NCBI GenBank assembly: GCA_045585895.1
Contig: JAZMZI010000051.1
Location: 1-64,000, forward strand
Length of the DNA stretch: 64,000 nt
Direction of reading: 5' to 3'
DNA from: SVTX01 sp045585895
Lineage (GTDB): Bacteria > Bacillota > Clostridia > Oscillospirales > CAG-272
The position numbers and the translations under genes were made by a program. This document shows, piece after piece, positions 49,004 through 58,132 of this stretch. Under the pieces are notes generated by a model. That model worked only from the letters and a program-made list of their open reading frames with translations, was not told the origin of the DNA and did not search any database. Positions within the stretch are counted from its first letter, which is position 1, and each line of letters opens with the position of its first letter.

Positions 49004-50794
49004 TTAGCTTTCAGAGTCCTCGGTATTTACCGAAGGAGTCTCTACAGGAGTCTCCTCAATATCCTTATCATCTGGGGTTATCATTGCAACGAAAGCCTTT
49101 TCAGCTCTGCGTCTTACGACTCCGATTATCTTTTTGAGAGGAGATTCAAGCTCTTCGGGATCAACTCTGTAGTTTCCTCTTGCTACCTCTGCCTCTCTGA
49201 CGACTTCTCTGTCGCTGTGGACGTCTCTCGTGGGAACGAGAACGATATCGCCCTCCTCAACGTTATTTCCGTCGGGATCGTAACGGTATTTTTTCTCTCT
49301 TCTTTCCTGCCAGAAAACGTCTATGACGTCAACGCCGGGAGCTTCAACCACAAGCTGATCTGCGGCGGATTCTTCAACCGCGGGAATAGTATCAAGAATA
49401 TCCTGAACTTCCTCTTCCTCTGCGATCTCCTCTTCCTCTGCGGTTTCTTCTTCAACTATCTCGGTCTCTGCGGTTTCTTCTTCCTCAGTGACCACCTCGA
49501 CCTCTGGTATCTCCTCGGCAGTCTCGACCTCTATCTCAGGCTCTTCGATAAGCGTTTCGATCTCAGCCTCGTGCTCTGCCTCTTTCTCCTCGGGCACGAT
49601 CACGGTCTCGGTGACCTTGGGCTTTACCACTACCTTGACCACGGGACGAACCACGTTGGTAATTTTAGGCTTAACGATAGTGGTGGGCTGAGGCTCGGGA
49701 CGAGGCTCAGGCTCAGGCTCGGTGTAGCCCTCGATCTTTATCTCGTAGAAATAGAGAAGCTTGTTATCGGTGGGAATAATGAACTTGGCGCAGGTCTTAT
49801 CTTCGTTCTCATACATAAGTATGGGAGACTGGATAGTATCGCGTATTTCAAGCAGCTCGTCGAAGGTCTCGACCTGTATTATCTGATAACCGTAGGTATC
49901 AAATACGTTCTTGATCTTCTGGATGTAAGACTTGTACTGATTTACTATCTTCTTGACACGCGCGGTGTAGGTTATATCCTCGGTTCTCGTCAGAAGGATA
50001 AACGCAACCATTATAAGTATAACGATGGCGTCTATAATTCCGAGAACGATAGCCGCGGCTTTGAATATCTCGCTTCCCGATCCACCTGCGGCGGCAATGG
50101 TCTTAGTCTCCGCATCGGGAACGTTGGAGGTCATTTCGATATTGACCGTTTTGGTCGTAAGAGGTATACGTAATTCGGATCGGTAGCTTTCCGCGCTGTT
50201 GCTTGCGAAAGCCGAGGAATCGCTGAGCACGTCAACTTCAAGAGTGACTACGATATTGCTGGTCGTGCTTGGCAGATCGTACTTCGCCAAGAAGCTGTTA
50301 GCCACGTCGTTATACTCGTCGTAATTGATAACTACGTTTTCGCTTATAACGAGACGGTTTTCACTTTTCTGTGCCTTGTTCTGAACGTTCTTCAATACCT
50401 TTTCTTCGTTGAGTATTGCTCTTTGGGATTTGTTGTCTATGATCTCAAGTCTTGACGTTACCTTGTAGGAATAACGATAGTTTACGTCATCCGCATCCAT
50501 ATCTATCTCATAGGTCATATTGGCAATGATCTGATCGATAAGGGACGCTACGTAAGACTGACCCTGTTCAAGACGGTCTTGTTCAAAGTAATCGTTTTCC
50601 TTGAGATATACGTCATAATCGATGTTTCCGCTCTCACGGTAGTTTATATACTGAGTTTTATCGAGCTGATAAGAAACAAACAGTGATACAAGCAACGAGA
50701 GTGTAAGCACGACTGCGACAGCCGCTTGCGCAAATATCAGAAGCGATCGGTTTTTTTGGTATTTGGCGCGTTTTTTCTTTTCCTTTTCCGACAT
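49004..50794 (-). CDS. DUF5305-family membrane protein with Glu/Pro-rich tail
   Basis: 596 aa. A transmembrane anchor (LLIFAQAAVAVVLTLSLLVS), an extracellular domain of ~220 residues, a second membrane segment (AAIVLGIIDAIVILIMVAFI) and then a cytoplasmic part with a TEPEPEPRPEPQP stretch and a long acidic low-complexity region. This matches the DUF5305 pattern that accompanies SipW/TasA genes. It may be an accessory factor in fibre export or assembly (inference). Confidence 0.78.
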   Translation of the reverse strand: MSEKEKKKRAKYQKNRSLLIFAQAAVAVVLTLSLLVSLFVSYQLDKTQYINYRESGNIDYDVYLKENDYFEQDRLEQGQSYVASLIDQIIANMTYEIDMDADDVNYRYSYKVTSRLEIIDNKSQRAILNEEKVLKNVQNKAQKSENRLVISENVVINYDEYNDVANSFLAKYDLPSTTSNIVVTLEVDVLSDSSAFASNSAESYRSELRIPLTTKTVNIEMTSNVPDAETKTIAAAGGSGSEIFKAAAIVLGIIDAIVILIMVAFILLTRTEDITYTARVKKIVNQYKSYIQKIKNVFDTYGYQIIQVETFDELLEIRDTIQSPILMYENEDKTCAKFIIPTDNKLLYFYEIKIEGYTEPEPEPRPEPQPTTIVKPKITNVVRPVVKVVVKPKVTETVIVPEEKEAEHEAEIETLIEEPEIEVETAEEIPEVEVVTEEEETAETEIVEEETAEEEEIAEEEEVQDILDTIPAVEESAADQLVVEAPGVDVIDVFWQERREKKYRYDPDGNNVEEGDIVLVPTRDVHSDREVVREAEVARGNYRVDPEELESPLKKIIGVVRRRAEKAFVAMITPDDKDIEETPVETPSVNTEDSES

Positions 50795-50815
50795 TTAATG
50801 TAACCTCCTTTCTTC

Positions 50816-51940
50816 TTAATTTGAAATAATTTCTCTCAGCCACAGAGTGGGAAAACCGACAAATGGAACCTTAATGTCGGTCAACCCGACTATGTCAGCC
50901 TCGGTTCTGTATCCGAAATCGGGATCGGGATTGGCATCACCTTTCGTGTAATACCTTCTCTCTCCCTGAATATCTTCGATTTTAATTACTCTGTGTATTA
51001 CGTTTGACTGTCCTTGAGAAAAGACGATGACCTGTCCTTCCTCGATTTTTTGATCATCATACTGCTCGTAGATAATCATATCGCCCTTGTTTATCTCACC
51101 CGTCATACTTTCGGTTGCAATAACCAAAGCACCGAAGCGAAACTGGTTTGATATGAGCATTGCGACGGAGACAATAATAACGACGGTAATAACGGTTAAT
51201 ACCGCCGAGAGCTTGCCTCCCTTTTTTTCTTTTGCGTTCTTCTTTTTCTTCTCGTAAAGTCCCATAACGAACGCAAGCAACAGTATGGGAAGAATTATTT
51301 TGATACAGGCGGTGAGTGCGTCTGACATCGCGCTTACGTTAGGAAGTGCGTAAATATAACACATCGTTATAATACGGAAGGATATATTGGGCAGCACTCC
51401 GAAGTTTTTTGATACGTAGTGGTAATAAAGGTTTGCGCAAAGCGCGGGGAAAAGCGTCATTCCAACAAGACTCATGAACATATTGAAATTTCTTATTCCC
51501 GCTAAATTGGAATAGGTCAGCACTTCGACGAGAACGCAGGTGAGAAAGGTAATAAAGCTTACAAGCTTATTCTTCTGCGCTAAAAATACGCGGCGGATTA
51601 TCTCTGAGGTAATGATAATGGAGAGGGTGGGAAGAACCGCAGTCCAGAAGGTCTCGGCGTTTACGAAATAGGGATTGTAGTAATAGCCCATATAAAGACC
51701 CGACATATGAAGAAGTATTACGTAGAGAGCCGCAACGACGGTGCTGATCAAAAGAACTTCTCTTTTGTATATCGATACTATGTCTCTTTTTTTAATAATG
51801 AGACAAACTATCGGGGTTACGGGAAGCAGCAAGCAAGCCGTAACTATTTTGCTGCTTCCTAAATCCACAAAGAGAGTGATAAGGAGGACGGCAAAGGTTA
51901 TAAAAGACGTTAAGTATAAAGTTTTTTTATCCTTAGACAT
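50816..51940 (-). CDS. SipW-type signal peptidase I with multi-pass N-terminus
   Basis: 374 aa. About eight N-terminal membrane segments precede a peptidase domain: VIATESMTGEINKGDMIIYEQ with the nucleophile Ser, then GQSNVIHRVIKI where a His replaces the usual Lys base, and YYTKGDANPDPDF. Ser-His chemistry is typical of ER/SipW-type (S26B) enzymes that process TasA-like proteins. It sits between the tasA-like gene and two partner genes. The extended membrane part is unusual, as plain SipW is about 190 aa. Confidence 0.87.
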   Translation of the reverse strand: MSKDKKTLYLTSFITFAVLLITLFVDLGSSKIVTACLLLPVTPIVCLIIKKRDIVSIYKREVLLISTVVAALYVILLHMSGLYMGYYYNPYFVNAETFWTAVLPTLSIIITSEIIRRVFLAQKNKLVSFITFLTCVLVEVLTYSNLAGIRNFNMFMSLVGMTLFPALCANLYYHYVSKNFGVLPNISFRIITMCYIYALPNVSAMSDALTACIKIILPILLLAFVMGLYEKKKKNAKEKKGGKLSAVLTVITVVIIVSVAMLISNQFRFGALVIATESMTGEINKGDMIIYEQYDDQKIEEGQVIVFSQGQSNVIHRVIKIEDIQGERRYYTKGDANPDPDFGYRTEADIVGLTDIKVPFVGFPTLWLREIISN

Positions 51941-51998
51941 TTACCGTCCTCCTTTCCAATCAATTAAAAGTTTAATTTTTTATCCGTTATCGCTTTGA

Positions 51999-52508
51999 TC
52001 AGGGATTAGGATTAACGGAGGTGGAATCGATGGTAATGGTGAAATACTGCTTTACCTGCTCACTCATACCCTCATCAAGAGTTACTGTTACATTAACAGT
52101 GGTGGTTGCGCCTGCTGCAAGGGTAACAGGATTAGTTGCAAGGTCATCCATAGAGGTTGTAACTGTAAACACGTTAGTATCCACATTCTCTTTCGCAATA
52201 CCGGTGAGATACATAGGAAATTGGTTTTCGTTTGTGATGGTAAACTTACCTGTGAGGGTGTCTCCTTGCTTGCTCATACCGTTAATGGTAAAGGAAACGG
52301 TCTTGTCAGGGAGAGTGCCGGGGGTTGCGGTAACACCGGTCGTTGCAGATACATCTTCATATGCAGTAAACTTAACGTCAAAGGACTGTGCCTGTGTGGA
52401 AACTACACCGTTGATAACAAGGTGACCGGTGGTAGCCGCATAACCTATACCGAGTGCAAGTGCTGCAACGAGAAGCAGCGCGATGATGACTGTTCTGTTC
52501 TTTTTCAT
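51999..52508 (-). CDS. TasA/camelysin-like secreted fibre protein
   Basis: 169 aa. KKNRTVIIALLLVAALALGIGYAATTGHLVINGVV is a SipW-dependent signal and the conserved start of TasA/camelysin proteins; the rest is Thr/Val-rich beta structure (FTITNENQFPMYLTGIA; TVNVTVTLDEGMSEQVKQYFTITI). Likely forms extracellular amyloid-like fibres or a surface layer. First gene of the four-gene SipW operon, with AAAGGAG before the ATG. Confidence 0.85.
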   Translation of the reverse strand: MKKNRTVIIALLLVAALALGIGYAATTGHLVINGVVSTQAQSFDVKFTAYEDVSATTGVTATPGTLPDKTVSFTINGMSKQGDTLTGKFTITNENQFPMYLTGIAKENVDTNVFTVTTSMDDLATNPVTLAAGATTTVNVTVTLDEGMSEQVKQYFTITIDSTSVNPNP

Positions 52509-52544
52509 TTTGTTTTTCTCCTTTGTAGAAAAATTTTTTTGTTT

Positions 52545-52570
52545 GAGCCTTCCCTAATAGGCTCTTTTTT
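52545..52570 (+). other. hairpin in the tasA-like 5' leader
   Basis: GAGCCT/AGGCTC with an 8-nt loop. T residues follow on the plus strand, opposite to the gene, so it may stop antisense transcription or stabilise the leader of the tasA-like mRNA. Confidence 0.5.
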
Positions 52571-52605
52571 CTTAAGAAAGCAAATTTTTCCAGCCTTCTA
52601 AACGT

Positions 52606-52639
52606 ATTTTAGCACCCTATGACTACAACTCGACTACAA
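52606..52639 (-). promoter_or_regulatory. tasA-like promoter with 11-bp-spaced activator repeats
   Basis: Minus strand -10 TAAAAT (52606-52611) has no consensus -35. Instead two TTGTAGTC octamers (plus strand GACTACAA at 52621-52628 and 52632-52639) lie 11 bp apart, starting 9 bp upstream of the -10. This is the geometry of OmpR/PhoB-family activator boxes and fits control by the two-component system encoded next to it. Confidence 0.65.
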
Positions 52640-52675
52640 ATTTTGCAGTTTTTCAAAAAAAATTTAAAAAATATC

Positions 52676-52720
52676 AAAAAAATTTCGGCGCGTCCCTTTT
52701 TGATACGGAACGCGCCGAAA
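52676..52720 (-). terminator. terminator of the two-component system genes
   Basis: TTTCGGCGCG/CGCGCCGAAA stem read on the minus strand, followed by a T tract (52676-52682). Separates the response regulator from the tasA-like promoter. Confidence 0.85.
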
Positions 52721-52738
52721 AGCTTCATTAATTATTTA

Positions 52739-53542
52739 TTATTTCATATTATGTACGCGGCTTTCAAGATAACCCACGGTAAATTCAGCCCATGAATAGG
52801 CGCTCATATACTGACCCGTGAAGGAATTTATTGCTCTTACGTCGCCTTCAAGAAATCTGTAGTAATCGCAATCTATCTTCGCGGTATTGACGAGAATTCC
52901 CTGTCTGCCCTTAAGTATCAGGTCGTTCTCTCCCAAGCCCTGCAAGGTTTTTACGAGACTTGCAACGTAGACCTGCAAATTCTTCTGCCTTACTCTGTCG
53001 TAATCTCCGTCCTCCCAGATAACCGATGCCAATTCGGCATAGGTCACCGACGTGCCTCTTTTATCTATAAGGTAAGCAAATATCTCCTTCGACTGCTTTC
53101 GCTCGAATTTCACGGGAGAGCCGTCGATAAAAACCTCGAAATTTCCGAAGGTCTGGACCCTCACTCTCTTTCCCGCGTCCCACTCAACGGGATGGCGGAG
53201 ATTTTCCATCTCGGTCTTGACCTGTGCCGCCGTTACGGGCTTTAAAAGATATCCGCTGGAGCGCAGGTCTATGGCGTCCTTCATATGCTCGGAAAATCCC
53301 GTGGCAAAAATTATATTAACCTTGGGATTTATATCTTTCAGAACCTTTGCAAGCTCTATTCCCGTCATTCCCGACATATGGATATCTAAAAACGCCACGT
53401 CGATCTTATTCTTTTTTGCCGTTTCGATGGCGCTTTCAGGCTCGTCGCAAAGATAAAGCACTGCTCCCGAAACCGCATCTTTTATCGCCTGTTCAATAAG
53501 CTTAAGCGCAAAATATTCGTCGTCAACTGCCAATATGTTCAT
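52739..53542 (-). CDS. response regulator with winged-helix (SARP-like) output domain
   Basis: 267 aa. Receiver domain residues 1-120: ILAVDDEYFALK, IDVAFLDIHMSGMTGIEL (phospho-Asp near 54) and GYLLKPVTAAQV (Lys). The output is a trans_reg_C-type winged helix (VRVQTFGNFEVFIDGSPVKFERKQSKEIFAYLI) as in SARP/OmpR-like regulators. It overlaps the kinase gene by 20 nt. Probable activator of the adjacent SipW operon. Confidence 0.9.
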   Translation of the reverse strand: MNILAVDDEYFALKLIEQAIKDAVSGAVLYLCDEPESAIETAKKNKIDVAFLDIHMSGMTGIELAKVLKDINPKVNIIFATGFSEHMKDAIDLRSSGYLLKPVTAAQVKTEMENLRHPVEWDAGKRVRVQTFGNFEVFIDGSPVKFERKQSKEIFAYLIDKRGTSVTYAELASVIWEDGDYDRVRQKNLQVYVASLVKTLQGLGENDLILKGRQGILVNTAKIDCDYYRFLEGDVRAINSFTGQYMSAYSWAEFTVGYLESRVHNMK

Positions 53543-54815
53543 TTTTTACCTTCACCATATATTTTTTCTTATTGGGTATCTTCACGGTAACTCTCGTCCC
53601 GACGTCCTTCTTACTCTTGATCTCAAGACGCCCGTTGCACATATCCTTCAATCTGTTTCTTACGTTACCGATGCCGATCCTCTCACCCTTTTCGCGGAGA
53701 AGACGCTCACTGTCAAAGCCAACGCCGTTATCCTTGATCTCTACGACATAGTGCTTATCGGTCTTATAGGTAGAGATCCTTACCGTTCCGCCTCCGCTCT
53801 TTTTTGTGATGCCGTGCTTTATTGCGTTCTCCACCAGCGGCTGTATCGTCAGCGCGGGAACGTAAAAATCTTTGCAATCTATGGCGTAAACAACGTCGAT
53901 CTTTTCTCCGAATCTTGCCTTCTCTATCTTGAGGTAGCATCCGATATGACGAAGCTCCTGCTCAAAGGGAATAAGCTCTACCGAGGTAAGATTATCGAGA
54001 TTTCGGCGAAGAAAGGTTGAAAAATCTATCGTAAGATTCTTTGCGCGCTTCGGGTCTATTTCGCACATAGACGCGATCGTAGTCAAAGTATTATACATAA
54101 AATGAGGATTTATCTGCGACATCATTATGGCAGTCCTCTGCTCTCTTATCAGCTTGAGCTTTTGCTGATATATGACCGTATAGATCATCAGCGTGCTTAT
54201 AACGAAGCCGATATAGGTCAATGACAGTCCGTGTATGCAATAATCGAGTATTACGCAGACGGTAGGCACGATTGCATAGATATAGTAGACGAATCTGTTT
54301 TTGAGGCTTACCCATCTTGCCGCCAGCACCATAATGAAGATAGTGAAAAACGACGTAAGCGGAAATACGAGATGCGCCAATGACAAAAACACATTGTCTC
54401 CGTGAACGTAATGTCCGTCGCCGTCTATTACGAAGGAATGGAGCAGCGCAACGTCGCAAAGCAAGGTCAGCATAGAAAAGGCGCAAAATACGGCAAAAAG
54501 TATCACGATGACCTTCGACGCAACGCTTCCTCTGTACAGGTTACCGCGCAGATACATTATGAAGAAAAGTATTGCCAGATATCCCGAGCAGGACGCAAGC
54601 ATATTGGCGATAACCGTCAGGATAGCAAGCTTCGTATGTCCCTCGCCCATCCACGAGATCATATCAAATACGAGCGCGAAAACGATAGCTATCATCAAAA
54701 GCAAAAAGCTGTTTGATCGGCTCTCTTTTTTTATTCTTTCGCTGAAGCAACTGAAAAATATTATCAGCGTTATAATTATACCCACTGCATCAAGCGCAAT
54801 ATTTACCTGCGGCAC
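53523..54815 (-). CDS. membrane sensor histidine kinase (LytS/YehU-like)
   Basis: 430 aa. Six or seven N-terminal membrane segments, then a His_kinase domain with the phospho-acceptor block MSQINPHFMYNTL around residue 235, and an ATPase domain (PLVENAIKHG, EIKDNGVGFD, GIGNVRNRL). Starts with GTG after GGAGG. The signal is unknown. Partner of the response regulator that follows. Confidence 0.9.
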   Translation of the reverse strand: MPQVNIALDAVGIIITLIIFFSCFSERIKKESRSNSFLLLMIAIVFALVFDMISWMGEGHTKLAILTVIANMLASCSGYLAILFFIMYLRGNLYRGSVASKVIVILFAVFCAFSMLTLLCDVALLHSFVIDGDGHYVHGDNVFLSLAHLVFPLTSFFTIFIMVLAARWVSLKNRFVYYIYAIVPTVCVILDYCIHGLSLTYIGFVISTLMIYTVIYQQKLKLIREQRTAIMMSQINPHFMYNTLTTIASMCEIDPKRAKNLTIDFSTFLRRNLDNLTSVELIPFEQELRHIGCYLKIEKARFGEKIDVVYAIDCKDFYVPALTIQPLVENAIKHGITKKSGGGTVRISTYKTDKHYVVEIKDNGVGFDSERLLREKGERIGIGNVRNRLKDMCNGRLEIKSKKDVGTRVTVKIPNKKKYMVKVKNEHIGS

Positions 54816-54849
54816 GTCCTCGCCTCCTTAACCGTTTTAACTTGATCAT

Positions 54850-54878
54850 ATTATAATACATTAAGCCGCATATGTCAA
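54850..54878 (-). promoter_or_regulatory. promoter of the two-component system
   Basis: Minus strand TTGACA (54873-54878), 17 bp, TATAAT (54850-54855). Confidence 0.88.
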
Positions 54879-54903
54879 CGGTTTTATATTAAAGCAACCG
54901 TTT

Positions 54904-55365
54904 TCACGATCCAAAAACCGTTTTTTCCACGATCTTGGCGAATTTTTCGATACCCTCGCGATCGTTTTCGTCAAAGCGCGCATGCTTTGGGCTATCGATA
55001 TCCAAAACTCCCACAACTTCTCCGTTCTTATTGAAAATCGGCACTACTATCTCACTGTTTGAAGCCACGTCGCAGGCAATGTGCCCCGGGAACGTGTGAA
55101 CATCCTTTACAAGCTGCGTTTTCTTCTCTGCCACCGCCGTTCCGCATACTCCGCGTCCTACGGGTATTTCGATGCAGGCAGGCTTGCCCTGAAATGCGTT
55201 AAGCACAAGCTTGCCATCCTCCATAAGGTAAAATCCCGCCCAATTAAGGTCTTCAAGAGTATTGAAAATCAAAGCCGACGCGTTGGCAAGGTTTGCCGTT
55301 TTGTGCGGCACGCCGCATATAAGCGCTTTTAACTCGGAACAAAGCTCGTTATAATTCGTTTTCAT
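54904..55365 (-). CDS. free methionine-(R)-sulfoxide reductase (GAF domain)
   Basis: 153 aa single GAF domain. The three Cys positions of fRMsr are present: ACIEI, GRGVCGTA and GHIACDVASNSEIVVPI. Reduces free Met-R-sulfoxide, an antioxidant role. Normal length; monocistronic. Confidence 0.92.
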   Translation of the reverse strand: MKTNYNELCSELKALICGVPHKTANLANASALIFNTLEDLNWAGFYLMEDGKLVLNAFQGKPACIEIPVGRGVCGTAVAEKKTQLVKDVHTFPGHIACDVASNSEIVVPIFNKNGEVVGVLDIDSPKHARFDENDREGIEKFAKIVEKTVFGS

Positions 55366-55405
55366 AATTCACCTTACGTTTTATTTAAAAATATCATCCC
55401 TATTA

Positions 55406-55434
55406 ATTTTATCACTCCCGTCAAAAAATGTCAA
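55406..55434 (-). promoter_or_regulatory. promoter of fRMsr gene
   Basis: Minus strand TTGACA (55429-55434), 17 bp, TAAAAT (55406-55411). Confidence 0.75.
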
Positions 55435-55451
55435 CCCTTGCGTGAAAACTG

Positions 55452-55480
55452 TTGACTTTTGAATAAAAATAGTTTATAAT
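55452..55480 (+). promoter_or_regulatory. promoter of the aldo/keto reductase gene
   Basis: TTGACT (55452-55457), 17 bp, TATAAT (55475-55480), 33 bp before the ATG. Confidence 0.85.
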
Positions 55481-55513
55481 TATGATAGTTTATTATAACA
55501 TTCGGAGGTCTTA

Positions 55514-56638
55514 ATGGCGAATTTTGATAAAGTTAAAGGCAATTTCGGCTTTGGTTGTATGCGTTTTCCGATGAAAGACGGGGAGGTAGATACCGCCACC
55601 GTCTGCGAGATGGTCGACGCTTTTCTTGATGCGGGATTTAACTATTTCGATACGGCTCACGGATATCTCAGCGGTAAAAGTGAGACCGCGCTCCGCGAGT
55701 GCCTTACCTCTCGCCACCCCCGTGAAAGCTATATTTTGACAAACAAGCTTTCAAATCCTCACTTTGAAAAGGAAAGCGAAATCCGTCCTCTTTTCGAGGA
55801 AGAGCTTAAGGCTTGCGGAGTCGATTATTTTGATTTCTACCTTATGCACGCGCAGAACAGAACGAATTTTGAAAAATACAAGGCTTGCCGCGCTTACGAG
55901 ACCGCGCTGGAGCTTAAAAACGAGGGCAAGGTCAGACACGTGGGCATTTCCTTCCACGACACCGCCGATATTCTTGACATGATACTTACCGAAAAGCCTA
56001 TGATCGAGGTGGTTCAGATACAGTTCAACTATCTTGACTACGACGATGCGTCGGTTCAGTCGAGGCTTTGCCTTGAGACCTGCCGCAAGCACGGTAAAAA
56101 GGTTATCGTTATGGAGCCTGTCAAGGGCGGAAGTCTCGTCAATCTTCCCAACGACGCGGCGGCTGTTCTCGACGAACTTAACGGCGGCAGTCACGCAAGC
56201 TACGCGATCCGCTTTGCCGCAAGCTTTGAGGACATCTTTATGGTGCTCTCGGGCATGGGAAATATGGATATGATGCGCGACAATCTTTCCTATATGACCG
56301 ATTTCAAGCCTCTCGACGAAACCGAGATGGCTGCAGTTTTCAAGGTTGCGGAGGTCATAAAGAGTAAAAATCTTATTCCCTGCACATCTTGCCGCTATTG
56401 CGTTGACGGTTGCCCCGCAAACATCGCCATCCCAAAGCTTTTCGCCTGCATGAACGAGAGCAACAAGTGGAAGAATTGGAATTCGGGATATTATTACGGC
56501 ATTTTCACAAAAGATCGCGGCAAGGCAAGTGATTGCATCGGCTGCGGACAGTGTGAGGATATCTGCCCTCAGAAGCTTCCTATAAGAGAGCTGCTCAAAC
56601 AGGTCGAAGAATATTTTGAAAAGAACCCTATTGATTGA
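55514..56638 (+). CDS. aldo/keto reductase with C-terminal 4Fe-4S domain
   Basis: 374 aa. The first ~270 residues are an aldo/keto reductase barrel (GFGCMRFPM, DAGFNYFDTAHGY with the catalytic Tyr region, DYFDFYLMHAQ). The C-terminal part carries ferredoxin-like clusters (CTSCRYCVDGCP and CIGCGQCEDICPQ). Such fusions are common in anaerobic Clostridia and probably couple NAD(P)H and ferredoxin-type electrons; substrate unknown. GGAGG precedes the ATG. Confidence 0.93.
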   Translation: MANFDKVKGNFGFGCMRFPMKDGEVDTATVCEMVDAFLDAGFNYFDTAHGYLSGKSETALRECLTSRHPRESYILTNKLSNPHFEKESEIRPLFEEELKACGVDYFDFYLMHAQNRTNFEKYKACRAYETALELKNEGKVRHVGISFHDTADILDMILTEKPMIEVVQIQFNYLDYDDASVQSRLCLETCRKHGKKVIVMEPVKGGSLVNLPNDAAAVLDELNGGSHASYAIRFAASFEDIFMVLSGMGNMDMMRDNLSYMTDFKPLDETEMAAVFKVAEVIKSKNLIPCTSCRYCVDGCPANIAIPKLFACMNESNKWKNWNSGYYYGIFTKDRGKASDCIGCGQCEDICPQKLPIRELLKQVEEYFEKNPID

Positions 56639-56685
56639 TATTTTGCGTCGAAAATGAATTTATTTAACATATAAGGAGATATATT

Positions 56686-57231
56686 ATGGATTTTACCGTT
56701 GAACTTTTAAAATACCCCACAGAAGAGGATTGGATGCTTTGTAAGCTCTGCACCCTCAACACCGTCGGCAAGACCAGCACAAAGCTCCCCACCGCCGAGT
56801 GGAGACACAAGCTGCTCATGAGCGAGCACAGCCCCATCAGAACCCTCAATTTCTGTATTAAAATGGTAATTCCCTATTACGTTTCGGTTCATTTCTGCCG
56901 TCACTTTATCGGAGTTACTCACTTCGTGCAGAGCCAGAGAAACGACCGTCAGGAAAACTACGACAGAACCAAGGCTCCCCAGGATTCTCCCGTTTCCCAC
57001 ATGATGTATATCAACGCGCAGGAGCTTATGTTTATGTCTCGCCGCCGCCTCTGTATGCAGGCTGACCCCTATACCCGCAAGGTAATGGCGGAGATAGTCA
57101 GACTCGTCGAGGAACAGTGCCCCGAATTCGTCGGCACTCTCGAGCCTATGTGCTCCTATCGTGGAGGCAGATGCACCGAGTTTACCCCCTGCGGTCTTTA
57201 CAAGAAGTATCTTACGGGTAAAGAAGAATAA
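56686..57231 (+). CDS. divergent ThyX-like (FAD-dependent thymidylate synthase) protein
   Basis: 181 aa. VSVHFCRHFIGVTHFVQSQRNDRQ corresponds to the ThyX RHRxxS region but is altered, and MSRRRLCMQADPYTRKVM resembles the substrate-binding RLC segment near the C-terminal half. Shorter than classical ThyX (about 220-250 aa). It could be a true but divergent ThyX or a relative with another activity. AAGGAG precedes the ATG. Confidence 0.6.
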   Translation: MDFTVELLKYPTEEDWMLCKLCTLNTVGKTSTKLPTAEWRHKLLMSEHSPIRTLNFCIKMVIPYYVSVHFCRHFIGVTHFVQSQRNDRQENYDRTKAPQDSPVSHMMYINAQELMFMSRRRLCMQADPYTRKVMAEIVRLVEEQCPEFVGTLEPMCSYRGGRCTEFTPCGLYKKYLTGKEE

Positions 57232-57242
57232 CGACAAGATAA

Positions 57243-57275
57243 AAAGAAGTAGCAAAAACGCTACTTCTTTTTTGT
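57243..57275 (+). terminator. terminator of the ThyX-like gene
   Basis: AAAGAAGTAGC/GCTACTTCTTT with a 6-nt A-rich loop and T tract. Confidence 0.85.
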
Positions 57276-57289
57276 TTCAAATTTTGATT

Positions 57290-57712
57290 TATCGGTGGTT
57301 TATTACTAACTTTTCTTGCCATCAGCGGCAAAAAAAGTTACAAAAGAAACGCCGCTTAAGGGTAGGGGGTCTCACGAATAAAAAAGCAGCAAGCCGCATT
57401 TTTGTTCGTCACGACATCCCCTCCCTTAAGGATCCCAACCCCTGTCGGCTTCGCCGACGACACGAAATGAAATCTTATTTAAACTTAAAGATATTTAGGT
57501 TTAAATAAAACTGTGAAGGCCGGGTTTAACACCCTTTAAAGGGGATGTGACAGTGGGGGATTTTTTTAGCTCCGAAGGAGCAAAAAATCCTGCGCCACCC
57601 TAAGAGAACCCCTTCTTTTGGAAAGTTTCTTTGCCTACTTTCTTCTCAAAGAAAGTAGGCCGCCGGAGGCACGCGTCCCCCGCGTCCCCCCTCGCCGCTA
57701 AACCCCAATTTA
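57290..57712. repeat. intergenic mosaic of palindromes
   Basis: No gene. Inverted repeats follow one another: TTATTTAAAC/GGTTTAAATAA around 57474-57508, GCTCCGAAGGAGC near 57571, CCTACTTTCTT/AAGAAAGTAGG (57634-57659), plus a CGGC-TTCG-CCG motif near 57449. Composition swings between AT- and GC-rich. It resembles dispersed repeat insertions described in gut Clostridia genomes (recalled). Confidence 0.5.
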
Positions 57713-58132
57713 TCAATGCAATTTTCTTCCTCTTGCATCAAATGCGTTTCGGATATGGTTGACCTTCAAGACGGTGGGGGTCTTGAACTCGCCTTTTTGT
57801 TCAAGCATATAGACCTCGACGACGTCGATCCGCGGCTGTTTATTGATATAATTCTGCGCCATATAATCGCGCGCCGCCTTGACGGTATTTTTTCGCTTAC
57901 CCTCGTCGACCGCGCGGGAGGGGATCCCGTAATCACCCGATTCGGGGTAGAGACAGCTTCTCGTTTTAACTTCAACGAAAACAAGGTAGGCATCGTCTTC
58001 GGCGATAACGTCAAGCTCGTTTTTACCGAAACGCACGTTTCGGCGGACTATACGGTAGCCGTTTTTTTCAAGATAATCGGTGGCGATATCCTCGCCAAGT
58101 TTTCCGAGAATCTGTCTTTCGGTGTCTGCCAT
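57713..58132 (-). CDS. YraN/UPF0102 endonuclease-like protein
   Basis: 139 aa PD-(D/E)xK-fold protein. GEDIATDYLEKNGYRIVRRNVRFGKNELDVIAEDDAYLVFVEVKTR shows the E-x(n)-D-x(n)-ExK core. Probably a Holliday-junction-type nuclease by fold; real role unknown. Follows rnhB directly, as in many bacteria. Confidence 0.9.
   Translation of the reverse strand: MADTERQILGKLGEDIATDYLEKNGYRIVRRNVRFGKNELDVIAEDDAYLVFVEVKTRSCLYPESGDYGIPSRAVDEGKRKNTVKAARDYMAQNYINKQPRIDVVEVYMLEQKGEFKTPTVLKVNHIRNAFDARGRKLH

Noticed and set aside
50816..51940. Second housekeeping LepB
   Set aside because: The catalytic base is His, not Lys, and the gene lies in the TasA-like operon; the Ser-Lys enzyme is at 59773.
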